Of a stretch of DNA of 64,000 nucleotides, positions 34,854-44,683 are shown piece after piece. How positions within the stretch are numbered: the first letter of the stretch is position 1; each line of letters begins with the position of its first letter. The notes beneath the pieces are model-generated. The model was not told the origin of the DNA. It saw only the letters and a program-made list of their open reading frames with translations, and did not search any database. Both the position numbers and the translations under genes were made by a program. The stretch lies in NCBI GenBank assembly GCA_018825305.1, contig JAHJEO010000009.1, forward strand, positions 37,287 through 101,286, read 5' to 3'. This DNA comes from Gammaproteobacteria bacterium. Its GTDB lineage: Bacteria; Pseudomonadota; Gammaproteobacteria; Burkholderiales; Rhodocyclaceae.

Positions 34854-35977
34854 ACACCGAGGACATGAAGCCGGCCGAGCCGAACAGTGCAACACCACGG
34901 CGCGCAACGCTGCTGCTGGTGGACGACGACGCCCAGAACCTGGCCATCCTCGGCGGCCTGTTGCAACCCTTTCACAACGTGATGGCGGCCCCCTCGGGAC
35001 GGCGCGCCCTCGAAATCGCCACGGGCAGCCGCCGCCCCGACCTCGTCCTGCTCGACGTGATGATGGCGGACATGGACGGCTATGCCGTGCTGGCGGCGCT
35101 GCGCGCCGATCCGGCCACCGCCGACATTCCGGTGATCTTCGTCACCGGCATGGACTCGGCAGAGGATGAGGAAAAGGGGCTGCAGCTGGGCGCTGCCGAC
35201 TACATCACCAAGCCCTACCGCCCGATCATCGTGCTGGCGCGGGTGCAGACCCAGCTGGCGCTGAAGCGCGCCAGCGACTGGCTGAAGGACCAGAACGCCT
35301 TCCTCGAGGCCGAGGTGGAGTGGCGCATGGGCGAGAACCAGCTGATCCAGGACGTCAGCATCAACGCCCTGGCGCACCTGGCCGAGACCCGCGACCCCGA
35401 GACCGGCAACCACATCCGCCGCACCCAGGAATATGTCGCGGCGCTGGCCCGCCAGCTGCAGGATCATCCGCGGTTTGCGGACACGCTCGATGAGCGCACC
35501 ATTGCCCTGCTGACCAAGTCGGCGCCGCTGCACGACATCGGCAAGGTCGGCATCCCCGACCATGTCCTGCTCAAGCCCGGCAAGCTGACGCCGGAGGAGT
35601 GGGACATCATGCAGACCCACACCTGCCTGGGCTTCGAGGCCATCGAACTGGCCGAGCGGGAGGCCGATCGCCCGGTGGCCTTCCTCGCCATGGCCAAGGA
35701 GATCGCCCACTGGCACCACGAGAAGTGGAACGGCAAGGGCTACCCCGATTGCCTGGCCGGCGATGCCATTCCGGTGTCGGCGCGCCTGATGGCGCTGGCC
35801 GACGTCTTCGACGCCCTGATCTCGAAGCGCGTCTACAAGGATGCGATGCCCTTCGAGGAAGCGCGCGACATCATCCTCGCCGGCCGCGGCAGCCATTTCG
35901 ACCCGGATGTTGTCGATGCCTTCACGGCGATCTATGACGACTTTGTCGCCATCGCCAGCCGCTACTCCGAGGAATAG
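34850..35977 (+). CDS. response regulator with HD-GYP phosphodiesterase domain
   Basis: The 375-residue product has an N-terminal receiver domain with phospho-acceptor D69 in [11 protein letters not shown] and a C-terminal HD-GYP domain with H228-D229 in [11 protein letters not shown] and [11 protein letters not shown] (H289, H290). HD-GYP domains degrade cyclic di-GMP. The gene overlaps the sensor kinase stop as ATGA, and the kinase's Hpt domain is the natural phosphate donor. Output is therefore probably lowering of c-di-GMP in response to the kinase signal. Confidence 0.95.
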
Positions 35978-35979
35978 GC

Positions 35980-35998
35980 GCCTGCTGCTTCAGCAGGC
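35980..35998. terminator. hairpin between convergent HD-GYP and fbpB genes
   Basis: GCCTGCTG and CAGCAGGC pair around a three-base loop. It overlaps the fbpB stop and lies just after the regulator stop. There is no T-run, so termination strength is uncertain. Confidence 0.45.
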
Positions 35999-37666
35999 CG
36001 TGGTCTGTCGTCCCGCCCGGATCTGCCAGGCCAGCACGATGATCGGCACCAGCCCGACGGCGACGATGGCGAGCGCGGCGATCGAGGCCTCGGCCAGGCG
36101 TTCGTCGGCGGCCAGCGTGTAGGTCTGCGTCGCCAGCGTCTCGAAGTTGAAGGGGCGCATCACCAGCGTCGCCGGCAGTTCCTTCATCACATCGACGAAC
36201 ACCAGCAACGCAGCGGTCAGCAGGCTGCCGCGCAGCATCGGCAGGTGCACCCGGCGCAGCACCGCAACCTCGCCGCAGCCGAGGCTCTTCGCCGCGTCGT
36301 CCATGCTCGGGGTAATGCGGGCGATACCGGCTTCGACCGTCTGCAGCGCAATCGAGAGGAAGCGCGCGAGATAGGCATAGACCAGCGCCGCAATGCCGCC
36401 GGTAAGGATCAGCCCCGGATGGGCGCCGCCCATTTCCTGCCAGGCGGCCGCCAGCATATGGTCGAGCCGCGTCACCGGGATCAGCACGCCGACGGCGATC
36501 ACCGAGCCCGGCACGGCGTAGCCCAGCCCGACCAGGCGGCTCGCCAGGCGCGCGACGATCGACCCCATGCCCCCGCGGCGCGCCGCCTGGCGCGCGGCAT
36601 AGGCCAGCAGCAGCGCCAGGCCGGCCGCGAGCAGCGCCGACACGCCCGCCAGCAACAGGCTGTTCTGCGCCAGGGTGAGGAAACGCGAGCCGAACTCACC
36701 CTCGATTTCGCCCAGCGCCATTTTCACCAGCAGGCCGGCGGGCAGGATGAAACCCACCAGCAGTGGCATGAGGCAGGCACCGAAGGCGAGCCAGCCCTTC
36801 CAGCCGGCGAGGCGACGGCCGGGCTGCGGCTGGCGGCGACTGCCATCGTGGTAGCGCGCGCGGCCGCGGCTGATGCGTTCCAGTGCCAGCAGCAGCAGCA
36901 CGAAGCCGAGCAGCCAGGCTGCCAGTTGCGCCGCCGCGACGCGGTCGCCGAGCGAAAACCAGGCACGGTAGATGCCGGTGGTGAAGGTCGGCACCGAGAA
37001 ATAGGCGACGGTGCCGTAGTCGGCCAGCGTTTCCATCAGCGCCAGCGCGACGCCGGTGGCGATGGCCGGCCGCGCCAGCGGCAGCGATACGCGAAAGAAG
37101 GCACGCCACGGCGACAATCCGAGCACCCGCGCCGCCTCCAGCATGCCGCTGCCGCGCTCGAGAAAGGCCGTGCGCACCACCAGATAGACGTAGGGATAGA
37201 GCACGCAGGAAAACATCACCATCGCGCCCGGCAGCGTGCGCACGTCGGGAAACCAGTAGTCGGCCTTGGCCCAGCCGAAGGTTTCGCGCAAGCCGGTCTG
37301 CACCGGGCCGACGAACTGCAGGAAATCGGTATAGGTGTAGGCCAGCACGTAGGCCGGCATCGCCAGCGGCAGCAACAGCGCCCACTCGAAGACGCGGCGG
37401 CCGGGAAAGTCGTGCATCGCCGTCAGCCATGCCATGGTGGTGCCCATCGTGCCCACGCCCAGCGCGACGCCAAGGCAGAGCCACAGCGAGTTGGCGACAT
37501 ACTCGGGCAGCACTGTCGCGGCGAGGTGGCTCCAGGTGTCGCTGGTGCCGCCGGCGAACAGGTTGATGCCGACGGACAGCACCGGCAACGCGATCAGCGC
37601 AGCGACGAGGAAGGCGAAAAATGAAAGGCGCTGCACGATGGGTTTGAAAAAACAGTGTCCATTCAC
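35990..37666 (-). CDS. fbpB: ferric iron ABC transporter, permease (fused FbpB)
   Basis: The 558-residue membrane protein has two homologous permease halves, each with an EAA-type loop (EAARVLGLSPWRAFFRVSLPL near residue 178 and DDAAKSLGCGEVAVLRRVHLP near residue 462), as expected for FbpB. About 12 helices are present. It forms the channel for iron delivered by FbpA. The likely start is a GTG at 37664-37666, with an alternative GTG at 37634-37636. It is divergent from fbpC across about 110 bases that hold a Fur-like site, so the permease and ATPase genes share a control region but point apart. Confidence 0.92.
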   Translation of the reverse strand: MNGHCFFKPIVQRLSFFAFLVAALIALPVLSVGINLFAGGTSDTWSHLAATVLPEYVANSLWLCLGVALGVGTMGTTMAWLTAMHDFPGRRVFEWALLLPLAMPAYVLAYTYTDFLQFVGPVQTGLRETFGWAKADYWFPDVRTLPGAMVMFSCVLYPYVYLVVRTAFLERGSGMLEAARVLGLSPWRAFFRVSLPLARPAIATGVALALMETLADYGTVAYFSVPTFTTGIYRAWFSLGDRVAAAQLAAWLLGFVLLLLALERISRGRARYHDGSRRQPQPGRRLAGWKGWLAFGACLMPLLVGFILPAGLLVKMALGEIEGEFGSRFLTLAQNSLLLAGVSALLAAGLALLLAYAARQAARRGGMGSIVARLASRLVGLGYAVPGSVIAVGVLIPVTRLDHMLAAAWQEMGGAHPGLILTGGIAALVYAYLARFLSIALQTVEAGIARITPSMDDAAKSLGCGEVAVLRRVHLPMLRGSLLTAALLVFVDVMKELPATLVMRPFNFETLATQTYTLAADERLAEASIAALAIVAVGLVPIIVLAWQIRAGRQTTAC

Positions 37667-37749
37667 GTCCGGTTTTACCGAGTTAAGGGGCGCGCAGCGC
37701 CCCCTTCAACATGGCAAAAACGGCGTCTAATCAGATTTTGAAATTATAA

Positions 37750-37766
37750 TTGAGAATGACTCTCAA
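37750..37766. promoter_or_regulatory. Fur-box-like site between fbpB and fbpC
   Basis: TTGAGA and TCTCAA flank ATGAC in a perfect 6-5-6 palindrome preceded by AT-rich bases (AAATTATAA). It ends 13 bases before the fbpC start, the same spacing as the fbpA site. Confidence 0.65.
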
Positions 37767-37779
37767 CTCCGGAAACCCC

Positions 37780-38850
37780 ATGCCGCTGCTGCACCTCGAT
37801 CATGTCAGCCATGCCTACGGCCGCCAGGCGGTTGTGGACGACCTGTCGATATCGCTCGAAGAGGGCGAGATCGGCTGCCTGCTCGGCGCTTCGGGTTGCG
37901 GCAAGACGACGGTGCTGCGGCTGATCGCCGGCTTCGAGAAGCCATCGTCCGGCAGTATCCACCTGCACGGCGAGACCGTGGCCAGCCGCGAATTGCAGGT
38001 GCCGCCGGAGCAGCGCCGCATCGGCATGGTGTTCCAGGACTATGCGCTGTTCCCGCATCTTTCGGTCGCCGACAACGTCGGCTTCGGCCTGCCAAAAAAC
38101 TCGGCGCTGGCGGCACGGCAAAGGGTCGATGAACTGCTCGGGATCGTCGGCCTCGCCGGCCACGGCGGCAAGTTTCCGCACGAGCTTTCGGGCGGCCAGC
38201 AGCAGCGCGTGGCGCTGGCCCGCGCGCTGGCGCCGCGCCCGCACCTGCTGCTGCTCGACGAGCCCTTCTCCAACCTCGACGTCGAGCTGCGCGAGCGGCT
38301 TTCGCTCGAGGTGCGCGACATCATCAAGGCGAGCGGCACCACCGCCATCCTCGTCACCCATGACCAGCACGAGGCCTTCGCCGTGGCCGACGTCGTTGCG
38401 ATCATGCATCGCGGCCGCATCGAGCAATGGGACACGCCCTATTCTCTCTACCACCGCCCGGCGACGCGCTACGTCGCGGATTTCGTCGGCCAGGGCGTTT
38501 TCGTGCCGGGCGAGGTGGTGAGCCGCGATGCCGTCCAGGTCGAACTCGGCCGCCTCGACAGCGACGTGCCGCTCGACTGCGGCGCCGACTGCAACAGCTG
38601 CGGCCGCAACTGCCGCCTCGACGTGCTGCTGCGGCCCGACGACGTGATCCACGACGACGACTCGGCCATCGTCGCCGAAGTCGAGAAGAAGACATTTCGC
38701 GGCGCCGAGTTCATGTACACGCTCAGGCTGGCCTCCGGCGCGCGCGTGCTGTCGCTGGTGCCTTCGCACCACAACCACGCCATCGGCGAGAAGATCGGCA
38801 TCCGCCTCGACGTCGATCACGTCGTCGCCTTCAAGACCGGCGCGCCGTGA
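37780..38850 (+). CDS. fbpC: ferric iron ABC transporter, ATPase
   Basis: The 356-residue ATPase has Walker [10 protein letters not shown], the signature [15 protein letters not shown], Walker [13 protein letters not shown] and a C-terminal TOBE-like regulatory domain. That domain contains an unusual four-cysteine cluster, C267-x3-C271-x2-C274-x3-C278, which could hold a metal or Fe-S cluster. The ATG at 37780 begins at [14 protein letters not shown]; an upstream start would run through the Fur-like site. A 24-base repeat (38096-38119) is embedded after LPK, read as NSALAAR. The stop overlaps aat as GTGA. Confidence 0.94.
   Translation: MPLLHLDHVSHAYGRQAVVDDLSISLEEGEIGCLLGASGCGKTTVLRLIAGFEKPSSGSIHLHGETVASRELQVPPEQRRIGMVFQDYALFPHLSVADNVGFGLPKNSALAARQRVDELLGIVGLAGHGGKFPHELSGGQQQRVALARALAPRPHLLLLDEPFSNLDVELRERLSLEVRDIIKASGTTAILVTHDQHEAFAVADVVAIMHRGRIEQWDTPYSLYHRPATRYVADFVGQGVFVPGEVVSRDAVQVELGRLDSDVPLDCGADCNSCGRNCRLDVLLRPDDVIHDDDSAIVAEVEKKTFRGAEFMYTLRLASGARVLSLVPSHHNHAIGEKIGIRLDVDHVVAFKTGAP
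38096..38119 (+). repeat. 24-base interspersed repeat, copy g
   Basis: One mismatch to the consensus. It is in sense orientation in fbpC, in the same codon frame as copy a. Confidence 0.73.
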
Positions 38851-39725
38851 TTCCCTGGCTGCCGCCGGAGCCGCTGTTTCCGCCGGTCGAAACCGCTCTC
38901 CGAGAACCCAATGGCCCCAACGGCCTGTTGGCCGCCGGCGGCGACCTCTCGCCGCAGCGCCTCGTCGCCGCCTACCGCAACGGCATCTTCCCCTGGTTCT
39001 CGGACGACGAGCCCATCCTGTGGTGGAGCCCGGACCCGCGGATGGTGCTGGTTCCCGACGAGATCAAAATCGGCCGCGCACTGGCCAAGGTACTGCGCAA
39101 CAAGGCCTACACGGTGCGACTCGACACCGCCTTCGCCGCCGTCGCCTCTGCCTGCGCCACGGCGCCGCGCGACGGCCAGGCCGGCACCTGGATCACCGCC
39201 GAGATGCAGGAAGCCTATCGCCGCCTGCATGAGCTGGGCATCGCCCACAGCGTCGAGACCTGGATCGACGGCAGGCTCGCCGGCGGCCTGTATGGCGTCG
39301 CCATCGGCCGCGCCTTCTACGGCGAGTCGATGTTCGCCCGCAGCACCGACGCCTCGAAGATCGCGCTGGCCCACCTGTGCGTGCACCTGCGCCGGCGCGG
39401 TTTCGGCATAATCGACTGCCAGATGGAAACCGCACACTTGGCCTCCCTCGGCGCCCGCCCCATCCCGCGCCGCGACTTCACCGCCCGACTCGCCGCGCTG
39501 ACGGCCGATGGCGATGCGCCCGGCCGCTGGCCGGCGGATGCGGTAGAGGATGCATACCGGAGCCAAGACAGCCTCGCCGCCGGGCCGCCCCAAGGCGAGG
39601 CGACACGCTCGCGGAGCGAGCAATCCGTACCGGTCGACGCAATGGTGGCCCCATCACAGCCGAGCGCAGCGAGCAAGCAGTCTCCCCCGCCGCGCGGGCG
39701 GGGGCCGGGGGGTGGGGGCCAATGA
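38847..39725 (+). CDS. aat: leucyl/phenylalanyl-tRNA-protein transferase with repeat-derived tail
   Basis: The first 230 or so residues are a normal Aat: [52 protein letters not shown] and [15 protein letters not shown]. Aat transfers Leu or Phe to proteins with N-terminal Arg or Lys, marking them for ClpS/ClpAP. The frame then runs through a GC-rich boundary repeat, adding about 48 residues rich in Gly, Pro, Ser and Arg, so the protein is 292 residues against about 234 for E. coli Aat. The start is a GTG overlapping the fbpC stop, and the stop overlaps the bpt start as ATGA. Confidence 0.92.
   Translation: MIPWLPPEPLFPPVETALREPNGPNGLLAAGGDLSPQRLVAAYRNGIFPWFSDDEPILWWSPDPRMVLVPDEIKIGRALAKVLRNKAYTVRLDTAFAAVASACATAPRDGQAGTWITAEMQEAYRRLHELGIAHSVETWIDGRLAGGLYGVAIGRAFYGESMFARSTDASKIALAHLCVHLRRRGFGIIDCQMETAHLASLGARPIPRRDFTARLAALTADGDAPGRWPADAVEDAYRSQDSLAAGPPQGEATRSRSEQSVPVDAMVAPSQPSAASKQSPPPRGRGPGGGGQ
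39582..39720. repeat. GC-rich boundary repeat, copy 3 (coding tail of aat)
   Basis: It begins GGGCCGCCCCAAGG and ends in CCCCCGCC-GCGC-GGGCGGGGGCC-GGGGGG-style runs. The flank before it (GACAGCCTCGCCGC) also precedes copy 6, so the element is slightly longer at that side. It is translated as the C terminus of Aat. Confidence 0.75.
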
Positions 39726-40462
39726 CTCACCTCAGGGATCTGCCACCCTTCCCGCTGCTGCAGTTCTATTCGACAGCGCCCTACGGCTGCTCCTACCTGC
39801 CGGGCCGCGTCGCCCGCTCGCAGGTGGCGACGCCGACGCACCTCATCGACAGCGTCACCTATGGCGAACTGGTGCGCGCCGGCTTCCGCCGCAGCGGCAT
39901 GTTCACCTACCGCCCCAACTGCGACGCCTGCCGCGAATGCGTGCCGGTGCGCCTGCCGGTGGCGAGCTTCGACGCCAACCGCAGCCAGCGCCGCGCGCTC
40001 AAGCGCCATGCCGGGCTGGTCGCCCACGAGCGGGCGCTGAGCTACCGCGAGGAACACTACGCGCTCTACCAGCGCTACCAGGCGGCGCGCCACTCGGGCG
40101 GCGGCATGGACCAGGACAGCCGCGACCAGTATGGCCATTTCCTGCTGCAATCGCACATCGACAGCCGCCTGGTCGAGTTCCGCGAGGACGGCGTGCTGCG
40201 CATGGTCAGCATCGTCGACGTGCTCGCCGACGGCCTGTCGTCGGTCTACACCTTCTACGATCCCGACACGCCGAACGCCAGCTACGGCACCTTCGCCGTG
40301 CTCTGGCAGATCGCCCAGTGTCGCCACCTCGGCCTGCCCCACCTCTATCTCGGCTACTGGATCCGCCACAGCGGCAAGATGGCCTACAAGGCCAACTTCC
40401 ACCCGCTCGAAGGCCTGCGCCAGGGCAAATGGCGCCAACTCGACGACTCCGACTTTTCCTGA
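39722..40462 (+). CDS. bpt: aspartate/glutamate leucyltransferase (arginyltransferase homologue)
   Basis: The 246-residue product has the ATE/Bpt signatures [13 protein letters not shown] near residues 19-31, [14 protein letters not shown] and the C-terminal [23 protein letters not shown]. Bacterial Bpt attaches Leu to proteins with N-terminal Asp or Glu, feeding the same N-degron pathway as Aat. The ATG overlaps the aat stop, so production of Bpt should depend on translation through the repeat-derived tail of aat. Confidence 0.94.
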   Translation: MTHLRDLPPFPLLQFYSTAPYGCSYLPGRVARSQVATPTHLIDSVTYGELVRAGFRRSGMFTYRPNCDACRECVPVRLPVASFDANRSQRRALKRHAGLVAHERALSYREEHYALYQRYQAARHSGGGMDQDSRDQYGHFLLQSHIDSRLVEFREDGVLRMVSIVDVLADGLSSVYTFYDPDTPNASYGTFAVLWQIAQCRHLGLPHLYLGYWIRHSGKMAYKANFHPLEGLRQGKWRQLDDSDFS

Positions 40463-40479
40463 TCCACCACCCCCTTCCC

Positions 40480-41493
40480 ATGCTCCCCTACTGCCTCCTC
40501 AAGCCCTTCGTCTTCGCCCTCGACCCCGAAACCGCCCACGAAACGGCCATCGCCGGCATGAAGGTGCTGGGCCGTTCGCCCCTGGCCCCGGCCGGGCGCC
40601 CCCTGCCCGGCCGCAAGGTGACGGTCATGGGCCTCGACTTCGAGAATCCCGTCGGCATGGCCGCCGGCCTCGACAAGAACGGCGACGCCATCGACATGCT
40701 CGCCGGCTGGGGCTGGGGCTTCCTCGAGATCGGCACCGTCACGCCGCGGCCGCAGCCGGGCAACCCCAGGCCGCGCCTGTTCCGCCTGCCCGAAGCCATG
40801 GGCGTCATCAACCGCATGGGATTCAACAACCACGGCGTCGCGGCGCTGGTCGAGAATGTCAAGGCGGCGAAATTTCGCGGCATCCTCGGCATCAACATCG
40901 GCAAGAACTTCGACACCCCGATCGAAAAGGCCGCCGACGACTACCTCACCTGCCTCGACCAGGTGTACGCCCACGCCAGCTACGTCACGGTCAACATCTC
41001 CAGCCCCAACACCAAGAACCTGCGGCAGCTGCAGGGAGACGCCGAACTCGATGCCCTGCTCGGCGCCCTCAAGGCGCGGCAGGCCGAACTGGCGCAGCGC
41101 CACGGCCGCCACGTGCCGCTGGCGCTGAAGATCGCGCCCGACCTCGACGACGCGCAAATCACCGGCATCGCCGACGCCCTGCGCCGCCACCGCATCGAGG
41201 GCGTGATCGCCACCAACACCACGCTGTCGCGCGAGGGCGTCGAGGGTCTGCAACACGGCAACGAAACCGGCGGCCTCTCCGGCGCGCCGCTGTTCGAGAA
41301 ATCGACGGCGGTGGTGCGCAAGCTCGCCGCAGCGCTCGCCGGCGAACTTCCGATCATCGCCGCCGGCGGCATCACCGACGGCGCCCGCGCCAAGGCCAAG
41401 CTCGACGCCGGCGCAGCGCTGGTGCAGATCTATTCCGGCCTGATCTATCGCGGCCCGGAACTGGTCAAGGAATGCGTCGCCGCGACGCGATGA
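40480..41493 (+). CDS. pyrD: dihydroorotate dehydrogenase (quinone)
   Basis: The 337-residue enzyme is class 2 DHODH: an N-terminal membrane-association helix ([16 protein letters not shown]), [12 protein letters not shown], the catalytic Ser in [14 protein letters not shown] and FMN-site [11 protein letters not shown]. It oxidises dihydroorotate in pyrimidine synthesis, passing electrons to quinone. It follows bpt by 17 bases. A 29-codon frame starts in ATGA overlap with its stop. Confidence 0.96.
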   Translation: MLPYCLLKPFVFALDPETAHETAIAGMKVLGRSPLAPAGRPLPGRKVTVMGLDFENPVGMAAGLDKNGDAIDMLAGWGWGFLEIGTVTPRPQPGNPRPRLFRLPEAMGVINRMGFNNHGVAALVENVKAAKFRGILGINIGKNFDTPIEKAADDYLTCLDQVYAHASYVTVNISSPNTKNLRQLQGDAELDALLGALKARQAELAQRHGRHVPLALKIAPDLDDAQITGIADALRRHRIEGVIATNTTLSREGVEGLQHGNETGGLSGAPLFEKSTAVVRKLAAALAGELPIIAAGGITDGARAKAKLDAGAALVQIYSGLIYRGPELVKECVAATR

Positions 41494-41579
41494 GCGATCC
41501 GGCCGCGACCCTCGTTGCCTGGTGCGACGAAGAAAATGGCGGGGCGCGGCTCGTCACGCCGGATTGCCTTGGCTGCTGA
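41490..41579 (+). CDS. 29-residue frame coupled to pyrD, possible truncated gene
   Basis: The frame begins with ATG overlapping the pyrD stop (ATGA) and reads [18 protein letters not shown] and then [11 protein letters not shown] before a stop. The tight overlap suggests it was once a real coupled gene. It ends just before the toxin-antitoxin pair, so it could be a stub left when that pair arrived. No family was recognised. Confidence 0.3.
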   Translation: MSDPAATLVAWCDEENGGARLVTPDCLGC

Positions 41580-41612
41580 CACCCGACAGTTGAACAGATC
41601 CCTTGCAATGAT

Positions 41613-41628
41613 GTACCGATTTTGGTAC
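41613..41628. promoter_or_regulatory. operator candidate for the RelE/XRE toxin-antitoxin pair
   Basis: GTACC (41613-41617) and GGTAC (41624-41628) form an inverted repeat around GATTTT, 12 bases before the toxin start. Such sites are typical for XRE-type autorepression. Confidence 0.5.
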
Positions 41629-41639
41629 GCTGCTCTGTC

Positions 41640-41981
41640 ATGAATCCCGTGCTCGATGTCCGCTTCTTCCGCACCGATGCGGGTGCCGAGCCGGTCAGGG
41701 AATGGCTGAAGGACTTGCCTGCCATCGACCGCAAGACGATCGGCGAGAACATCAAGACGGTGCAGTTCGGCTGGCCTCTGGGCATGCCCCTGGTCGATCA
41801 CCTGGGCGGCGATATCTGGGAAGTACGGATCAGGCTCGATAACCGCATCGCCCGCGTCCTGTTCGCCATGGATGGGCACACGATGGTGCTGCTGCACGGC
41901 TTCATCAAGAAGCAACAAGCCACGCCGAAGCCCGATCTCGACCTGGCGAAGGATCGCCTGAAATTACTGAAACGGAGATGA
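41640..41981 (+). CDS. RelE/ParE-superfamily (Gp49-like) toxin
   Basis: The 113-residue product has the Gp49/HigB-like pattern: VRFFRTDAGAEPVREWLKDL, then HLGGDIWEVRIRLDNRIARVLF and a basic tail with LHGFIKKQQATPKPDLDLAKDR. Such toxins usually cleave mRNA on the ribosome. The gene overlaps its XRE antitoxin as ATGA, with the toxin first, as in HigBA-type modules. A start six codons upstream is possible but less well placed. The pair lies between pyrD and ald. Confidence 0.88.
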   Translation: MNPVLDVRFFRTDAGAEPVREWLKDLPAIDRKTIGENIKTVQFGWPLGMPLVDHLGGDIWEVRIRLDNRIARVLFAMDGHTMVLLHGFIKKQQATPKPDLDLAKDRLKLLKRR

Positions 41982-42271
41982 GCATGGCCAAGAAGAACAT
42001 CGGCAGCAGCTTCGACGACTTCCTCAAGGACGAGGCGATGCTCGAAGACGCCACCGCCGTGGCCTTGAAGCGCGTCATCGCCTGGCAGATCGCCGAGGAA
42101 ATGAAGAACCAGCGGATCACGAAAACCGAACTGGCGAAGCGCATGCACACCAGTCGTGCTGCCCTGAATCGACTGCTCGACGAGGCGGATCCCAGCCTGA
42201 CGCTGACCACGCTGGCCAGCGCCGCCTCGGCCCTGGGCAAGAAGGTCAATATCCAGTTGGCCGCGGCCTGA
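41978..42271 (+). CDS. XRE-family antitoxin
   Basis: The 97-residue product has a helix-turn-helix (TKTELAKRMHTSRAALNRLLDEADPSLTLTTLASAASALGKKVNIQL) of the HigA/XRE type. It should bind and neutralise the upstream toxin and repress the promoter through the GTACC/GGTAC repeat. The start at 41978 overlaps the toxin stop; a second ATG two codons on (MAKKN) is equally possible. Confidence 0.88.
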   Translation: MSMAKKNIGSSFDDFLKDEAMLEDATAVALKRVIAWQIAEEMKNQRITKTELAKRMHTSRAALNRLLDEADPSLTLTTLASAASALGKKVNIQLAAA

Positions 42272-42295
42272 GCCGAAACGCAAGGCGACTGAGCC

Positions 42296-43414
42296 ATGAT
42301 CGTCGGCTGCCCCAGGGAAACCAAGAACCACGAATACCGCGTCGGCCTGACGCCGGCCGGCGTGGCGCAAATAGTCGGCGCTGGCGGCACGGCGATCGTC
42401 GAGGCCAATGCCGGCGCGCGGGTCGGTTTTGCCGATGCGGACTACATCAAAGCCGGGGCGCGCATCGCCGCCACGCCGGCCGAGGTGTATGGCACGGCCG
42501 ACATGATCGTCAAGGTCAAGGAACTGCAGCCGGCGGAATTCGCGCTGACGCATCCTGGGCAGATCCTCTTCGGCTACCACCATTTCGCGCCGGAACCCCG
42601 ATTGCTGCAGGCCATGCTCGACGCCGGCGTCAGCTGCATCGCCTACGAGACGGTGAGCGACGCCGATGGCGGCCTGCCGCTGCTGGCGCCGATGTCGTGC
42701 ATCGCTGGCCGGCTGGCACCGCAGGTCGGGGCCTGGGCGCTGCAGATGGCCAACGGCGGCTCGGGCGTGCTGCTCGGCGGCGTGCCTGCGCCGAACCTGG
42801 TGGCGCCGGCGAAGGTGGTGGTGATCGGCGCCGGCAGCGTCGGCGCCAACGCGACCCAGATCGCCGTCGGCATGGGCGCGGCGGTCACGCTGTTCGATCG
42901 AAGCCGGGCCAGGCTGGCCGACCTGGCGGAATACCACCGTGGCCGCATCGCCACTGCAGTGGCCGAGCCCGAGGCGCTGGCGCGCAGCATTGCGGGTGCC
43001 GACCTGGTGATTGGCGCGGTGCTGGTGCCCGGCAAGAGCGCGCCACACCTGATCGACCGCGCGCTGCTGCGGCGGATGCGGCCGGGCTCGGTGCTGGTGG
43101 ACGTCGCCATCGACCAGGGCGGTGTCAGCGAGACCTCACGCCCCACCTCGCACACCGAGCCGCTCTACGTCGAGGAAGGCATCGTCCATTACTGCGTGAC
43201 CAACATGCCGGCGGCGGTGGCGCGCACCGCCACGCTGGCGCTGACGCAGGCGACGCTGCCGCATGTGCTGGCGCTGGTCGGTCGCGGCCTCGCGGCGGCC
43301 TGCACCGCCAACCCCCACCTCGCCGCCGGCCTGCAGACACATCGCGGCGGCGTCTGCCATCGCGCCCTGGCCGAGGACAGCGGCCGGCCGTTCGTCGCGG
43401 CGGCGTTCGACTGA
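42296..43414 (+). CDS. ald: alanine dehydrogenase
   Basis: The 372-residue product matches alanine dehydrogenase: MIVGCPRETKNHEYRVGLTPAG, KVKELQPAEF, a Rossmann NAD site VVVIGAGSVGANATQIA and the DVAIDQGGVSETSRPTSH segment. It interconverts alanine and pyruvate/ammonia with NAD. It starts 24 bases after the antitoxin stop. A sense copy of the 24-base repeat sits at 42370-42393, read as IVGAGGTA, where related enzymes have a similar small-residue loop. Confidence 0.93.
   Translation: MIVGCPRETKNHEYRVGLTPAGVAQIVGAGGTAIVEANAGARVGFADADYIKAGARIAATPAEVYGTADMIVKVKELQPAEFALTHPGQILFGYHHFAPEPRLLQAMLDAGVSCIAYETVSDADGGLPLLAPMSCIAGRLAPQVGAWALQMANGGSGVLLGGVPAPNLVAPAKVVVIGAGSVGANATQIAVGMGAAVTLFDRSRARLADLAEYHRGRIATAVAEPEALARSIAGADLVIGAVLVPGKSAPHLIDRALLRRMRPGSVLVDVAIDQGGVSETSRPTSHTEPLYVEEGIVHYCVTNMPAAVARTATLALTQATLPHVLALVGRGLAAACTANPHLAAGLQTHRGGVCHRALAEDSGRPFVAAAFD
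42370..42393 (+). repeat. 24-base interspersed repeat, copy h
   Basis: One mismatch to the consensus. It is in sense orientation near the 5' end of ald. Confidence 0.72.
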
Positions 43415-43550
43415 AGCGTTCCGCCGCCTGTAAGCGTTCCGACAGGATCGCGGCATGAATACCGGCGCGCCCTTCAGGGTTGTCGCGGCCCCGCCAAACC
43501 GGCGATAATTCGTCCTTTACGCCAGCGCGTCGGCACCTTGGCCACGCACC

Positions 43551-44135
43551 ATGACCAGCTACCTGTTCATCATTCTCGGCGCGGTTCTCGTCAACAACGT
43601 CGTCTTCGTCCGCATCCTCGGCCTGTGCCCGTTCATGGGCGTGTCGAAGAAGCTGGAAACCGCCATCGGCATGGGCGCGGCCACCACCTTCGTGTTGACC
43701 ATGGCCAGCGGCACCAGCTACGTCATCGATTCGTGGCTGCTGATCCCCAACGACCTGCAATACCTGCGCACGCTGTCCTTCATCGTCACCATCGCCGCCA
43801 TCGTGCAGCTGACCGAACTGGTAATCCAGAAAACCAGCCCGGTATTGCATCAGGTGCTGGGCATCTACCTGCCGCTCATCACCACCAACTGCGCCGTGCT
43901 CGGCGTGCCGCTGATCAACATCGGGCTCAAGCACAACCTGGTCGAGTCGCTGCTGTTCGGCATGGGTAGCGCCATGGGCTTCACCCTGGCGCTGGTGCTG
44001 TTCGCCGGCATCCGCGAGCGGCTGGAAGGCGCCGACGTGCCGGTGTTTTTCCGCGGCACCGCCATCGCCATGATCACCGCCGGCATCATGAGCCTGGCCT
44101 TCATGGGCTTCGCCGGCCTGGACAAATTCCGGTAA
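43551..44135 (+). CDS. rnfA: Rnf complex subunit RnfA
   Basis: The 194-residue membrane protein has six helices and the RnfA signatures [20 protein letters not shown] and [13 protein letters not shown]. RnfA and RnfE together hold a membrane-embedded Fe-S cluster through these cysteines. The Rnf complex couples electron flow between ferredoxin and NAD to ion movement. It is the first gene of rnfABCDGE and its stop overlaps rnfB by one base. Confidence 0.97.
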   Translation: MTSYLFIILGAVLVNNVVFVRILGLCPFMGVSKKLETAIGMGAATTFVLTMASGTSYVIDSWLLIPNDLQYLRTLSFIVTIAAIVQLTELVIQKTSPVLHQVLGIYLPLITTNCAVLGVPLINIGLKHNLVESLLFGMGSAMGFTLALVLFAGIRERLEGADVPVFFRGTAIAMITAGIMSLAFMGFAGLDKFR

Positions 44136-44683
44136 TGCTGGAGGCCGTCCTCGTCATGGCGCTGGGCGCCGTCGTCCTCGGCGCGGCGCTGGGTTACGCT
44201 GCCGTCCGCTTCAAGGTCGAGGGCGACCCGCTGGTCGAGAAGATCGACGCCATCCTGCCGCAGACCCAGTGCGGCCAGTGCGGCTACCCCGGCTGCAAGC
44301 CCTACGCCCAGGCGGTCGCCAAGGGCGAGGCCGAGATCAATTGCTGCCCGCCGGGCGGCGAGGAAGGCATCCGCAAGCTGGCCGACCTGCTCGGGCGCGA
44401 GTTCAAGCCGCTGTCGGCCGAACACGGCATCGAAAAACCCAAGAGCATCGCCTTCATCGACGAGCAGAACTGCATCGGCTGCACGCTCTGCATCCAGGCC
44501 TGCCCGGTCGATGCCATCGTCGGCGCCGCCAAGCAGATGCACACCATCATCGCGACGGACTGCACCGGCTGCGAGTTGTGCGTGGCACCCTGCCCCGTCG
44601 ACTGCATCGCCATGGTGCCGGTACAGGAAACCGTCGAAACCTGGACCTGGAAATATCCCGTTTTCGGGATCGCGGCGAAATGA
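44135..44683 (+). CDS. rnfB: Rnf complex ferredoxin subunit RnfB
   Basis: The 182-residue product has an N-terminal membrane anchor, the four-cysteine 4Fe-4S domain [15 protein letters not shown] with a later Cys, and two ferredoxin-type clusters [15 protein letters not shown] and [15 protein letters not shown]. It brings electrons into the Rnf complex. It overlaps rnfA by one base and rnfC as ATGA. Confidence 0.97.
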   Translation: MLEAVLVMALGAVVLGAALGYAAVRFKVEGDPLVEKIDAILPQTQCGQCGYPGCKPYAQAVAKGEAEINCCPPGGEEGIRKLADLLGREFKPLSAEHGIEKPKSIAFIDEQNCIGCTLCIQACPVDAIVGAAKQMHTIIATDCTGCELCVAPCPVDCIAMVPVQETVETWTWKYPVFGIAAK

